Source: GJ-E10 sp035625725 (lineage in GTDB: Bacteria; Pseudomonadota; Gammaproteobacteria; Burkholderiales; Burkholderiaceae_F). From it: a DNA stretch of 64,000 bases. Within the stretch, counting starts at the first letter, position 1; each line of letters opens with the position of its first letter. The stretch is from positions 1 to 64,000 of the forward strand of contig DASPPB010000067.1 of assembly GCA_035625725.1 (NCBI GenBank), in the 5' to 3' direction. The translations under genes and the position numbers were made by a program. The notes under the pieces are model-generated. The model saw nothing but the letters and a program-made list of their open reading frames with translations, searched no databases and was not told the origin of the DNA. This document shows, one piece after another, positions 36,583-48,099 of the stretch.

Positions 36583-37026
36583 GCACAGATAATGGCGTTC
36601 TCAGCCTGATCCTCCATCCCATTGAGCCTACCGGGCGGCTCCAGAACACATTGGACTTTGGCCGATTCGCCGCTTCAATTGATGGCAAACTTTCTGCATA
36701 TAGCGCTCGCGCTCTCCACTGCGGCGGTCCAACCGCATGCATCGAATTCATTATTCTTCATTGCCGACTCGTTTCGGTGCTGCGCTCGCTGAAAGCCAAG
36801 GGGGCTCCGCGATCCCCACGAGGCGAATCGATGCTGAGACCGAGATGCTTCGCCATGCCGGCTCTATTTGCGCCAGCCTTTCCCCGAAAAAATTTGCATT
36901 GATTGATACTCGACCAGACTTATTCGCACCGACCGAATTTTCCTAACGGTCGCTTTATCATGCAAACTTCGACACGTACGCTACTTATCAGTAACGCATG
37001 TGTACTTACCGAGCAAATACCAGAAG
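36583..37026. other. Stretch without a recognisable gene next to tRNA-Arg
   Basis: About 440 bases are comparatively AT-rich and contain no frame with a recognisable domain. The stretch directly abuts the 3' end of the tRNA-Arg gene, the side on which integrative elements insert, but I saw no integrase or repeated tRNA end. Confidence 0.4.
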
Positions 37027-37098
37027 TCCCCCCGCCAGGAGTCGAACCTGGATCTCACGCTTAGGAGGCGCGTGCACTGTCCATTGTGCTACGGGGAG
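37027..37098 (-). tRNA. tRNA-Arg (anticodon CCT)
   Basis: The minus strand folds as a complete tRNA: acceptor CTCCCCG/CGGGGGG with one wobble pair, TA at positions 8-9, D stem GCAC/GTGC, anticodon stem CGCGC/GCGTG enclosing loop CTCCTAA (anticodon CCT, reading AGG), a 4-base variable loop, and T-arm CCAGG/CCTGG with loop TTCGACT. The discriminator base is A, and CCA is not encoded. This rare arginine tRNA is a frequent integration target in proteobacteria. Confidence 0.93.
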
Positions 37099-37194
37099 CA
37101 GCGCGCGAAGTATACGGGCGCACCTTCGCAACGACGGATCGGCACGGCGCAAGCAGGTTCGCTGGCCGGCCGCGGGATTCTTGCGGTTTGCGAC

Positions 37195-37206
37195 TGTGGA
37201 TAAAAT
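37195..37206. promoter_or_regulatory. DnaA-box match overlapping a TAAAAT -10 element upstream of parE
   Basis: TGTGGATAA at 37195-37203 is the exact reverse complement of the DnaA box TTATCCACA, and it overlaps TAAAAT at 37201-37206, a -10-like element of the kind used elsewhere here, about 160 bases before parE. A convincing -35 is not seen. A single perfect nonamer can occur by chance in 64 kb. Confidence 0.3.
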
Positions 37207-37366
37207 CGCCGGATTCGCAGGCCCGCCCAGGTCCGGTTTTTGCGGGCTGCGGCGAGGCTGCGCTTCGCGCAAGGGCTTGCCGGCACCGGAATTCCGCAGG
37301 AGCAACGTTGGACAATAGTCGAATCAGTGCGCTACACGGTCGTGTGTCATCGCTACGGTGCGACCG

Positions 37367-39349
37367 ATGAGCGCAGCGCGCACGCGCGGCGCTTCGGCCG
37401 AGTACGGCGAAGCGTCCATTCGGGTTCTCAAGGGGCTCGAGCCGGTGCGCCAGCGCCCGGGCATGTATACGCGCACCGAGAGCCCTCTGCACATCATCCA
37501 GGAAGTGATCGATAACTCCGCCGACGAGATCCTGGCCGGTTACGGCTCGCAGATCGACGTTGCCATCCGTGCCGACGGTGCGGTAAGCGTGGAAGACGAC
37601 GGCCGCGGCATTCCCGTAGGCCTGCATCCGGAGGAGAAGGTTCCGGTCGTCGAGATCGTCTTTACGCGCCTTCATGCGGGCGGCAAATTCGACAAGCGCG
37701 CCGGCGGGGTCTATTCCTTCTCGGGCGGGCTGCACGGCGTGGGTGTTTCGGTGACGAATGCGCTTTCCAAGCGTCTGGAGGTCGTTGTCTGGCGTGATCA
37801 GCGCGAGCACTCGATCGCCTTTGCAGGCGGGGAGGTCGTCGAGCGTCTGCGCTCGCGGCCGATTCCGGCGACAGGCAAACAAAGCGGCACGCGCGTGACG
37901 GTCTGGCCCGACGGCAAATACTTCGACACCGAGCGGGTATCGGTGGACGAACTCGAGCGCTTGCTGCGCAGCAAGGCGATGCTCATGCCTGGGACACGCG
38001 TGAGCCTACGCGATGCAGCCAGCCGACGGGAGCGCAGCTGGCGCTTCGAGGGCGGGCTGGCGGAGTACCTGCGCGGCGAAATTGGCGACGAACTGATCGC
38101 ACCGATATTCGAGGCCGAAGGTTACGCGCCGGCCGACGATACGAGCTTTGCCCAAGGCGAGGGTGCGCGCTGGGTGCTCGCATGGACGGAAGAAGGTCCG
38201 TTGGCGCGCGAATCCTTCGTGAACCTGATCCCGACGCCGGCGGGGGGCACGCACGAGTCGGGTCTACGTGAAGGCATCTTTTATGCGGTGCGCGCATTTG
38301 CGGAGGCGCACGGTTCGCTGCCCAAGGGCGTGCGCCTGCTTCCGGAGGACGTGTTCGCGCGGGTGAGTTTTGTGCTCTCGGCCAAGGTGCTCGATCCGCA
38401 GTTCCAGGGGCAGATCAAGGAGCGGCTCAACAGCCGCGACGCGGTGCGCCTGGTGGCTTCCTTCGTCCGTCCCCAGCTGGAGTTCTGGCTCAACCAATAC
38501 CCCGAGCACGGTCGTCGCATCGCCGAGTTGGCGGTGCAGCAGGCGCAGGCGCGCACCCGTGCGCAGCAAAAAATCGAAAAGAAAAAATCCTCGGCCATTG
38601 CCGTGCTGCCGGGCAAGCTCACCGACTGCGAAAGCGATGACGTCCGCCGTAACGAGTTGTTCCTGGTCGAAGGCGACTCCGCCGGCGGGTCCGCAAAACT
38701 TGGCCGGGACAAGGAGTTTCAGGCGGTGCTTCCTTTGCGCGGCAAAGTGCTCAATACCTGGGAGGTGGAACGCGATCGGCTCTTCGGCAATGCCGAAGTG
38801 CACGATATTGCGGTGGCCATCGGCGTCGATCCGCACGGTGCTGAGGATACGGTCGACCTTGCCGGGCTGCGCTACGGCAAGATCTGCATCCTGGCCGACG
38901 CCGATGTCGACGGCGCCCACATTCAGGTCTTGCTGCTCACCTTGTTCTTCCGGCACTTTCCGCGTCTGGTCGATGCAGGCCATGTCTATGTCGCCCGGCC
39001 GCCCCTATTTCGCCTCGATGTGGGACCGCAGGGGCGGCGACCCGCACGGCGGCTGTACTGCCTTGATGAAGACGAACGCGACGCGACGATGGCCAAGCTG
39101 CAAGACGAGGGGGTTCAACCGCATAGCGTTGAGATCGGCCGTTTCAAGGGGCTGGGCGAGATGACCGCGCACCAGCTCTGGGAGACGACCATGAATCCGG
39201 ACACGCGTCGCCTGCTGCCCATCTCGCTGGGCGCGCTCGATGCGCGCGCGACGGCCGACACGATGACGATGTTGATGGGTCGCACCGAGGCGCAGGCGCG
39301 CAAGGCGTGGCTGGAGCTCCACGGCAATGAAGTCGAAGCCGACGTCTGA
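37367..39349 (+). CDS. parE: DNA topoisomerase IV subunit B
   Basis: The 660-residue GHKL ATPase/toprim protein contains EVIDNSADEILAGYG, DDGRGIPVG, LHAGGKFD and GGLHGVGVSVTNALS in the ATPase domain, FLVEGDSAGGSAKLGRDKEFQAV region in toprim with ILADADVDGAHI for magnesium, and the C-terminal KGLGEMTAHQLWETTMNP. The lack of the GyrB-specific insert and the presence of parC nearby identify it as ParE, not GyrB. A GTG three codons earlier (37358) is an alternative start; no strong ribosome site is seen. The last 23 bases overlap the following GGDEF/EAL gene. Confidence 0.95.
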   Translation: MSAARTRGASAEYGEASIRVLKGLEPVRQRPGMYTRTESPLHIIQEVIDNSADEILAGYGSQIDVAIRADGAVSVEDDGRGIPVGLHPEEKVPVVEIVFTRLHAGGKFDKRAGGVYSFSGGLHGVGVSVTNALSKRLEVVVWRDQREHSIAFAGGEVVERLRSRPIPATGKQSGTRVTVWPDGKYFDTERVSVDELERLLRSKAMLMPGTRVSLRDAASRRERSWRFEGGLAEYLRGEIGDELIAPIFEAEGYAPADDTSFAQGEGARWVLAWTEEGPLARESFVNLIPTPAGGTHESGLREGIFYAVRAFAEAHGSLPKGVRLLPEDVFARVSFVLSAKVLDPQFQGQIKERLNSRDAVRLVASFVRPQLEFWLNQYPEHGRRIAELAVQQAQARTRAQQKIEKKKSSAIAVLPGKLTDCESDDVRRNELFLVEGDSAGGSAKLGRDKEFQAVLPLRGKVLNTWEVERDRLFGNAEVHDIAVAIGVDPHGAEDTVDLAGLRYGKICILADADVDGAHIQVLLLTLFFRHFPRLVDAGHVYVARPPLFRLDVGPQGRRPARRLYCLDEDERDATMAKLQDEGVQPHSVEIGRFKGLGEMTAHQLWETTMNPDTRRLLPISLGALDARATADTMTMLMGRTEAQARKAWLELHGNEVEADV

Positions 39350-41069
39350 ACCCGCCACCGTGTGGACGGATGCCCATGCCGGCGAATCGGTGTTGCGCGC
39401 GCTGCTCGCCCAGAGTGCCGACTGGTACTGGGAGACCGACGCGGCGCTGCGGCTGCGGCTGGCGCGCGGCACGGGCAGCGGCGTGTTCGATCCGCCGATC
39501 GCGCAATGGCTTGGCAAGCCGCTGTGGGAGCTTGCGCTCGAACGCGCCGAAACGGGTGGCGGCTCCCAGTGCCGAAAGGTCCTCGAGGATCGCTTGCCGC
39601 TCACAGGGCTGGTCTTGCGCTGTCCGCTGGAAAATGCCGCAAGCAGCATGCAGGTGCTATGCGGCGTGCCGATCTTCGGGCCCCGCGGCGAGTTCGAGGG
39701 ATACGCGGGCATCGGGCGCGATGTCAGCGCCCAGTACCGCGCGCAAGATGCGGTGCGCGAGTTGGCCACGAATGATCCGCTCACGCACCTGCTCAATCGC
39801 CAAGCGTTTGACGAGGAGGCGCAGCGCGTGCTCTCGGATGCGTACACGCGCGGCAACCAGTGCGCGCTGCTTTGCATCGGTTTGGACCGCTTTGGGCTGC
39901 TCAACAGTGTCTACGGCCACCGGGTCGGCGACCGGATGCTCGAGTCGGTGGCTGCACGTCTGCGACAGATCGTGCGCCCGCCGGATCTGTTGGGGCGTCG
40001 CGGAGGCGACGAGATCGTGGCTTTGCTCGTGAACGTGGTCAATTCCGACCGCGTCGACGCCGTTGCCCGCGAGGTCATCGCCGCGGTTTCTCGCTCGGAG
40101 CACCTTGGCAATCTCGAGGTTTCCGTGCGCGCCTCGGTGGGTGTGGGGTTTTTCCCCAAAGACGGGGGGGACCTCGACGCACTGCTCAACGCCGCCGACG
40201 CGGCCTTGTTTCGCGCCAAGGAGTCGGGTGGTGGCACGCAGGCGCTGTTTACCCCGGAGCTCGCGCGCCGCACCGAGCTGCGCGTGCTCCTCGAGCAGCG
40301 TTTCCGCAAGGCCTACGAGTCGCGCGACTTTCACCTGTTTTATCAGCCACTCGTCGCCCTGCCCGAAGGCAACCTTGTGGGGGCTGAAGCGCTGCTGCGC
40401 TGGAAGGACGCGGAGTTGGGCGACATATCGCCCGGAGAGTTCATCCCGGTGGCCGAAGAAAGCGGGCTCATCGAGGGCGTGGGCGAATGGGTGCTGCGCG
40501 AGGCCTGCCGCCAGCGCCAGCTCTGGCGCCAGATCGGGCTGGAGCTGCCGCCGATTGCGATCAATGTCTCGGGCGTACAGATGCGCAGTCGCGACTTTGT
40601 CGACCTTCTTTTCGCGACGCTCGACGAGTTCGGACTTGGCGCCGAGGAGCTCGAAATCGAGATCACGGAAACGGGATTGATCGACAGTTCGGGCCTCTCC
40701 CGCGAGAACCTGCTGCGCCTGCGCGACGCGGGGATCAAAGCCGCGCTCGATGATTTTGGGGTGGGCTATTCCAGCCTTGCGCACCTGCGCGATCTTCCCA
40801 TGCACCGACTCAAGATCGACCGCAGTTTCACGATCGAGTGCATGCGCGATGCGCGCACGCTCACCATCGTCAAGTCGCTCATCGAGATGGCGCACAACCT
40901 GGGTCTGACCGTCACGGCCGAGGGCATCGAGACCGCAGCGCAGCAGGCCTGGATGCACCACCTGGGTTGCGACTCGGCGCAGGGGTTCGTCTTCGCCCAA
41001 CCCATGCCGGCGGAGGAGTTTCTCGCGCGCTTCCTGGAAGGGCGCGCACGGGACTTGCAACGTGTTTGA
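39327..41069 (+). CDS. PAS-GGDEF-EAL protein lying between parE and parC
   Basis: The 580-residue soluble protein has a PAS-like domain (about 25-135, opening SADWYWETDAALRLR), a GGDEF domain (about 145-310) with GGDEI at 226-230, and an EAL domain (about 320-575) with EAL at 354-356 and DDFGVG at 475-480. The phosphodiesterase residues look complete; the last residue of the cyclase motif is Ile instead of Phe, which many cyclases tolerate. It would make or degrade c-di-GMP in response to a cytosolic signal. Its start lies 23 bases inside parE, and parC begins 84 bases after its stop, so all three are probably on one message. Confidence 0.92.
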   Translation: MKSKPTSEPATVWTDAHAGESVLRALLAQSADWYWETDAALRLRLARGTGSGVFDPPIAQWLGKPLWELALERAETGGGSQCRKVLEDRLPLTGLVLRCPLENAASSMQVLCGVPIFGPRGEFEGYAGIGRDVSAQYRAQDAVRELATNDPLTHLLNRQAFDEEAQRVLSDAYTRGNQCALLCIGLDRFGLLNSVYGHRVGDRMLESVAARLRQIVRPPDLLGRRGGDEIVALLVNVVNSDRVDAVAREVIAAVSRSEHLGNLEVSVRASVGVGFFPKDGGDLDALLNAADAALFRAKESGGGTQALFTPELARRTELRVLLEQRFRKAYESRDFHLFYQPLVALPEGNLVGAEALLRWKDAELGDISPGEFIPVAEESGLIEGVGEWVLREACRQRQLWRQIGLELPPIAINVSGVQMRSRDFVDLLFATLDEFGLGAEELEIEITETGLIDSSGLSRENLLRLRDAGIKAALDDFGVGYSSLAHLRDLPMHRLKIDRSFTIECMRDARTLTIVKSLIEMAHNLGLTVTAEGIETAAQQAWMHHLGCDSAQGFVFAQPMPAEEFLARFLEGRARDLQRV

Positions 41070-41153
41070 TCCCTCGCGGCCAGGCGCGGGCAGCGGACGC
41101 GCTTGTGCCTCGGGCGACCGCGGTCTGGCCAGGAGTTCAGGGTTTCGCGCAAG

Positions 41154-43499
<2,346 letters not shown>

Positions 43500-43527
43500 G
43501 AGAGATGGTCCGGCGCCGGTGGGGCGG

Positions 43528-43556
43528 GGTTGAAATGGCGCGCGACCGACCCCACA
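43528..43556 (+). promoter_or_regulatory. Heat-shock (sigma-32) promoter of htpG
   Basis: GTTGAAA at 43528-43534 and CCCCACAT at 43549-43556 are separated by 14 bases and match the sigma-32 consensus (CTTGAAA, spacer 13-17, CCCCATNT) at all but two positions. They lie about 70 bases before htpG, a classical heat-shock gene, which makes the match credible. Confidence 0.75.
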
Positions 43557-43624
43557 TCGGCGCGGCTGGCGTGCCGCCGAGACCGGCGGTTTGTGGTTCA
43601 TTCTTGTATAGGTAGCTACCCATC

Positions 43625-45547
43625 ATGACGACCGAGAACATGGTTCACGAATCGCGACAGACGCTTGCTTTTCAGGCCGAGGTCAAGCAGCTGCTGCACC
43701 TGATGATCCATTCGCTATACAGCAACCGCGAAATCTTTTTGCGCGAACTTGTGAGCAACGCCTCCGATGCCTGCGACCGGCTGCGCTTTGCGGCCATTGG
43801 CGAGCCTTCTTTGTTGCCCGCCGGCGAGGAGCTCGCGATCGACATCGGCTACGACAAGACGGCACACACGATCACGGTGTCGGACAACGGCATCGGTATG
43901 TCGCGCGAGGAGATGGTCGGGCACCTGGGCACCATCGCCAAGAGCGGGACGCGGGAATTTTTCGCGCAGCTGACGGGCGACCAGCGCAAGGACGCGCAGC
44001 TGATCGGTCAGTTTGGCGTCGGGTTTTATTCCTCGTTCATCGTGGCCGATCGGGTCACGGTGGTCTCGCGACGGGCCGGCGCCTCCGAGCAGGAGGCCAC
44101 GTGCTGGGAGTCCGAGGGCACGGGCGAATTCACGGTGGAGGCCGCGCGGCGTGCAAGCCGGGGTACCGACGTGATTTTGCACCTGCGCGACGGCAACGAC
44201 GAACTGCTCTCCGGGTGGAAGCTGCGGTCCGTCCTGACGCACTACTCCGATCACATCGCGACCCCCATCCGGATGCATAAGGAGGAGTGGGACAAGGATC
44301 ACAACGAGGCGCGCTCCTTACCCGAGCTCGAGACCGTCAACCGCGCGTCGGCGCTCTGGATCCGCCCGAAGTCGGAAATCAGCGACGAGCAGTACAAGGA
44401 GTTTTACAAGCATGTAGCCCACGATTTTGGCGATCCGCTCGCGTGGACGCACAACCGCGTCGAGGGCCGCAACGAATACGTGCAATTGCTCTTCATCCCC
44501 AAGCGCGCGCCGTTCGATCTGTGGGATCGCAAGCGAACCCACGGTCTGAAGCTTTATGTGCGCCGCGTTTTCATCATGGACGACGCCGAGCAGTTGCTGC
44601 CTTCGTACCTGCGCTTTACGCGTGGAATCGTCGATTCGAGCGATCTGCCACTGAATGTCTCGCGCGAGATTTTGCAGGAGAGTCGCGACGTAAAAATGAT
44701 CCGCGAGGGCTGTGCCAAGCGCGTGCTGTCGCTGCTCGAAGACCTGGCGCAGAACCGCGCCGAGGACTACGCCGGCTTCTGGAGGGAGTTCGGCGCGGTC
44801 CTCAAGGAGGGCGTGGGCGAGGATCCGGCCAACGCGGAGCGTATTGCGCGCCTGCTGCGCTTTTCCTCGACGGCTTCCGAGGACGGCAGCCTGGTCTCGC
44901 TTTCCGAATATCTCGGGCGGATGAAAACCGGGCAGGCGGCGATCTACTACGTGACCGCCGAGTCGCCCGAGGCGGCGCGCAGCAGCCCCCACCTCGAGAT
45001 CTTTCGCAAGAAAGGCGTGGAGGTTTTGCTGCTCACCGATCGGGTCGATGAGTGGATGCTGTCCTTCCTCACCGAGTTCGAAGGCAAACCTCTGACGTCC
45101 GTTGCCAAGGGCGATTTGTCGCTCGAGGCGCTCGATGACGAACAAGACAAGCAAGACAAGCGCAAAGCACAGGACGAATACAAGGATCTGGTTGCGCGGA
45201 TCAAAGAGGCCCTGGGCGAGCGCGTGGCCGACGTGCGCGTCACGCTGCGGCTGACCGAATCGCCTGCCTGCGTGGTCGTGGACAAGGACGCCATGAGCGC
45301 ACACCTGCAGCGAATGCTCAAGGCAAGCGGCCAGGCCGCGCCCGCGGGCAGACCCATTCTCGAGCTCAATCCGCACCATCCCTTGGTGCAGCGCCTGCAA
45401 AGCGATGCATCCGAGCTCCCCGCGTGGGCGAATCTGTTGCTCGATCAGGCGATCTTGGCCGAGGGCGGTCAGCTCGAGGACCCGGCTAGCTTTGTCAAAA
45501 GGGTCAACAGCCTGCTGCTCGCAACGCTGGGCCGCGGGGCGGCCTAG
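43625..45547 (+). CDS. htpG: Molecular chaperone HtpG (Hsp90)
   Basis: The 640-residue protein has the Hsp90 N-terminal ATPase with HSLYSNREIFLRELVSNASDA, DNGIGMSREE and GQFGVGFYSSFIVAD, the middle domain with catalytic Arg in SSDLPLNVSREILQ, and a C-terminal dimerisation domain, at the usual bacterial length. It refolds and stabilises client proteins with DnaK during heat stress. A well-matched heat-shock promoter lies upstream. Confidence 0.97.
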   Translation: MTTENMVHESRQTLAFQAEVKQLLHLMIHSLYSNREIFLRELVSNASDACDRLRFAAIGEPSLLPAGEELAIDIGYDKTAHTITVSDNGIGMSREEMVGHLGTIAKSGTREFFAQLTGDQRKDAQLIGQFGVGFYSSFIVADRVTVVSRRAGASEQEATCWESEGTGEFTVEAARRASRGTDVILHLRDGNDELLSGWKLRSVLTHYSDHIATPIRMHKEEWDKDHNEARSLPELETVNRASALWIRPKSEISDEQYKEFYKHVAHDFGDPLAWTHNRVEGRNEYVQLLFIPKRAPFDLWDRKRTHGLKLYVRRVFIMDDAEQLLPSYLRFTRGIVDSSDLPLNVSREILQESRDVKMIREGCAKRVLSLLEDLAQNRAEDYAGFWREFGAVLKEGVGEDPANAERIARLLRFSSTASEDGSLVSLSEYLGRMKTGQAAIYYVTAESPEAARSSPHLEIFRKKGVEVLLLTDRVDEWMLSFLTEFEGKPLTSVAKGDLSLEALDDEQDKQDKRKAQDEYKDLVARIKEALGERVADVRVTLRLTESPACVVVDKDAMSAHLQRMLKASGQAAPAGRPILELNPHHPLVQRLQSDASELPAWANLLLDQAILAEGGQLEDPASFVKRVNSLLLATLGRGAA

Positions 45548-45648
45548 GCCCGTGCCTTGCTCGGCGAACGCGCGCGCGTTCCGGCGCTGAAGTAACATCG
45601 CCTCTGTTTGATGCCGAGCGCGCGGACAGGGATGCGGAGAGCAAAAAG

Positions 45649-48096
45649 GTGACCCGGGAATCGCCGAAGCCGGCCGCGGCCGGCGCTTCGGCATCGGCTG
45701 GGCACGAGTCGGAGCGAGAGCGGCTGGCGGAGGTGCTTCTCCAGCACAGCTGGGAGCTCGTTTCGGAAAACCTGCTGGCGCGCATGGCCGATGTGTTCAA
45801 CGACGCCGTGGCCGCGGCGGTTCGCGGCGGCGACGAAAGCCAGGTGCGCTGCGCGCGCGCCGTGGCGTTGCAGATCAAGACCCTCTCGCACGCCTACCGC
45901 GGGATTTTGCGCACCAAGTACGAGGAGGCCACGGCAGCGTTTCTCGGAAAGCGCCGGGCGCCACCCCAAGCGGGCTCGGGCCTGTCGCTCATCGAGCTCG
46001 ACGCCTCGGATCTGGCCAACCAACTCGGCCAGCTGACCGCGCGGCTGCGCAACTTGGTGCAGGTGCCCTTCGCGGCACTGCTGCAGCGCCTGCAGACCCT
46101 AAGCGGCAGCGAACACGAGCTGCAGGAGGCCGATGCGCCGCTGCGACCGGGCCTGTTCCTGGAGGCACTCTCCGAAAACCTCTCATCGGTGATTTCGGGA
46201 CACGCAGAGCTCTCGGGCCTGCTGCGGCACTTCGCCGCTCCCATGCAAGCGCCGCTTGCCGCTACCTACGAGGCGGTCAGCCGGTTTTTGGACAGCAAGG
46301 GCATCGCCCCGGCCACGGTCGTGCATCGCTCTCCGGTCAAGCGCGCAGCGCCCCCTCCGACGATTCGCGTGGAGCTGCCCGCGGCCATGGAGGCCCTGGA
46401 AGCCGCGGAGCTGCAAACCCCGCGGCCGGAACCCGCTGCGGCCGCGCGCTCCACGGCCCGTCCTGCGGCCCCCGCGCGCGGGCCCTGGAGCCGGGACGGC
46501 ACCACGGCTGCGGCGCCGCCCGAAGAGCAACTGATCCTGGAGTACGCGCGGCTGCAAGCCCTTGTCGGGGTAAATGCGAGCTCGCTGGTCGAGGCCGCGC
46601 GCAGCGCCGCGACGGGGCGCGAAGTCCCGACCGTGCAGGCGCCGAGCAAGCTCACCAACGCGATGCTCGCGGCGCAGCGAGAAGATGCCGAGTTTTTGGC
46701 CGCCAAACAGCGTCGGCCCGGCCCGGAGGCCGAGGCACAAAGGAATGCGGGCAAGGAACTCGTCGGTACGCGGGAACACAGCACGCGGCTCGTCGCCCTG
46801 GCGGCCCAGCCGGTGCACAAGCTCATCGTCCAGCTCTCGGCGCGCCTTTTCACGCGCATGGAGCGCGACCGGCTGGTCCCCGCCCCGGTACGCAGCCTGC
46901 TCATGTTCTTGCGATTTCCGTTTTTGGAAGCGGCGCTCGCTGACCCCGCGGTTTTTGTGCGCTCCGATCGTGCACCGCGACGCCTGATCGATGCGGTCGG
47001 CAGCTCATCGATCGGTTTCACGTCGGAGAGCGCCGCGAGCCGCCGCTACCTGCACCACGCGCGGTCCGCGGTGCAGTACATTTTGCACTCGCCCGGCGAG
47101 GCTGCGTCGGCCTTTTCCCAGGCTGCCGAGCAGTTTGCGAACTTTTTGGCGCAGGATCCGATTGCCGATGGCGAGCGGATTGCCAAGGCCAAGGAGGCGC
47201 TGCGCCAGGCCGAGGCGCGCGAGATCCACGCCGCCGAAGTCGCTGGTTTTTTGAGCGAGATCCTCGACGGCGCGCAGCTCGACGCCTACCTCAATGACTT
47301 CTTGCTTCGGGTTTGGGCTCGCGCGGTGGTCGAGGCCGCGGCGCGCGAGGCCCAGCATCCCGGGCTGGTCCGGCGGCTGCTAGGCACGGTACCCGATCTG
47401 GTTTGGAGCGTGCAGCCGCTGACCAATGCGGCCGACCGCAAGCGCCTGCTGGAGACCATTCCTGCCGTGCTCGGAAGCTTGCGTGACGGGTTGCGCCTGA
47501 TTCGCTGGCCGGACGCAAAACTCCACGAACTTCTCAATCACCTGATGCACGCGCACTCGGCCGCGCTCAAGGGCACGGATTCGGCGGCCGTCGGCCCGAG
47601 CTTCTCCGTGAGTACCGTGCGCATCCGCCTGGACGGATTTCGCATCGAGGAGGTGTCGGGTACGCCCCGCGAGGCACCGATCGGTGTTTTGGACGAAGCG
47701 GTCCAAGAGGTGCTCGCGGCAAGCGGATCGGGGGTCTCGCATCAGTGGGTCCGCGGCGAAAACGCCCCGGTGTTTGGTCCGCTCGATGCCTTTGGGGCCG
47801 AGCAGCAAATCGCGCTGTGGCGTGAGCGAACGTGGTTTGACCTGCGTGTTGACAGCTCCACGGTCCGCGTGCGGCTGGAGTGGAGCACGCCGGCGCGTTC
47901 GCTCAGCCTTTTTTGCACACCCGGCGGGGAGGGCCTGTACTCCCTGTCTCGTGAGAGTCTCGTTTCGTACCTGCGGTCGTCTTGGATCGCGCCGGCGGAA
48001 ACCGCGCCGCTGATGGAGCGGGCGTTTCGTCTCGTCCTCGCCGATCTGGATCGTTTATCCAAGGCTGCCGCCGAGGGCGGTTCGACGGACGGCTAA
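45649..48096 (+). CDS. DUF1631 family protein (first paralogue)
   Basis: The 815-residue protein starts at GTG and belongs to the DUF1631 family, which is common in beta- and gammaproteobacteria and of unknown function. An N-terminal helical region (about 20-220) is separated by a Pro/Ala-rich linker (about 222-290) from a long helical region (about 370-690). Near the end is a small beta domain with WFDLRVDSSTVRVRLEWST (about 725-743) of a PilZ-like or SH3-like look. The second paralogue shares VWSVQP, the RDGLRLIRWP segment and the C-terminal domain. Some DUF1631 proteins were mislabelled thymidine phosphorylase; nothing here supports that. It is 3 bases from the spermidine-synthase-like gene, so they are co-transcribed. 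Confidence 0.85.
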   Translation: MTRESPKPAAAGASASAGHESERERLAEVLLQHSWELVSENLLARMADVFNDAVAAAVRGGDESQVRCARAVALQIKTLSHAYRGILRTKYEEATAAFLGKRRAPPQAGSGLSLIELDASDLANQLGQLTARLRNLVQVPFAALLQRLQTLSGSEHELQEADAPLRPGLFLEALSENLSSVISGHAELSGLLRHFAAPMQAPLAATYEAVSRFLDSKGIAPATVVHRSPVKRAAPPPTIRVELPAAMEALEAAELQTPRPEPAAAARSTARPAAPARGPWSRDGTTAAAPPEEQLILEYARLQALVGVNASSLVEAARSAATGREVPTVQAPSKLTNAMLAAQREDAEFLAAKQRRPGPEAEAQRNAGKELVGTREHSTRLVALAAQPVHKLIVQLSARLFTRMERDRLVPAPVRSLLMFLRFPFLEAALADPAVFVRSDRAPRRLIDAVGSSSIGFTSESAASRRYLHHARSAVQYILHSPGEAASAFSQAAEQFANFLAQDPIADGERIAKAKEALRQAEAREIHAAEVAGFLSEILDGAQLDAYLNDFLLRVWARAVVEAAAREAQHPGLVRRLLGTVPDLVWSVQPLTNAADRKRLLETIPAVLGSLRDGLRLIRWPDAKLHELLNHLMHAHSAALKGTDSAAVGPSFSVSTVRIRLDGFRIEEVSGTPREAPIGVLDEAVQEVLAASGSGVSHQWVRGENAPVFGPLDAFGAEQQIALWRERTWFDLRVDSSTVRVRLEWSTPARSLSLFCTPGGEGLYSLSRESLVSYLRSSWIAPAETAPLMERAFRLVLADLDRLSKAAAEGGSTDG

Positions 48097-48099
48097 CCC

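Noticed and set aside
37061..37882. 273-codon minus-strand frame across tRNA-Arg and parE start
   Set aside because: Overlaps a real tRNA and parE and shows no domain.
37358..39349. Reading the ATPase/toprim gene as gyrB
   Set aside because: It lacks the GyrB-type insert length and lies in an operon with a ParC-type subunit without a GyrA box.
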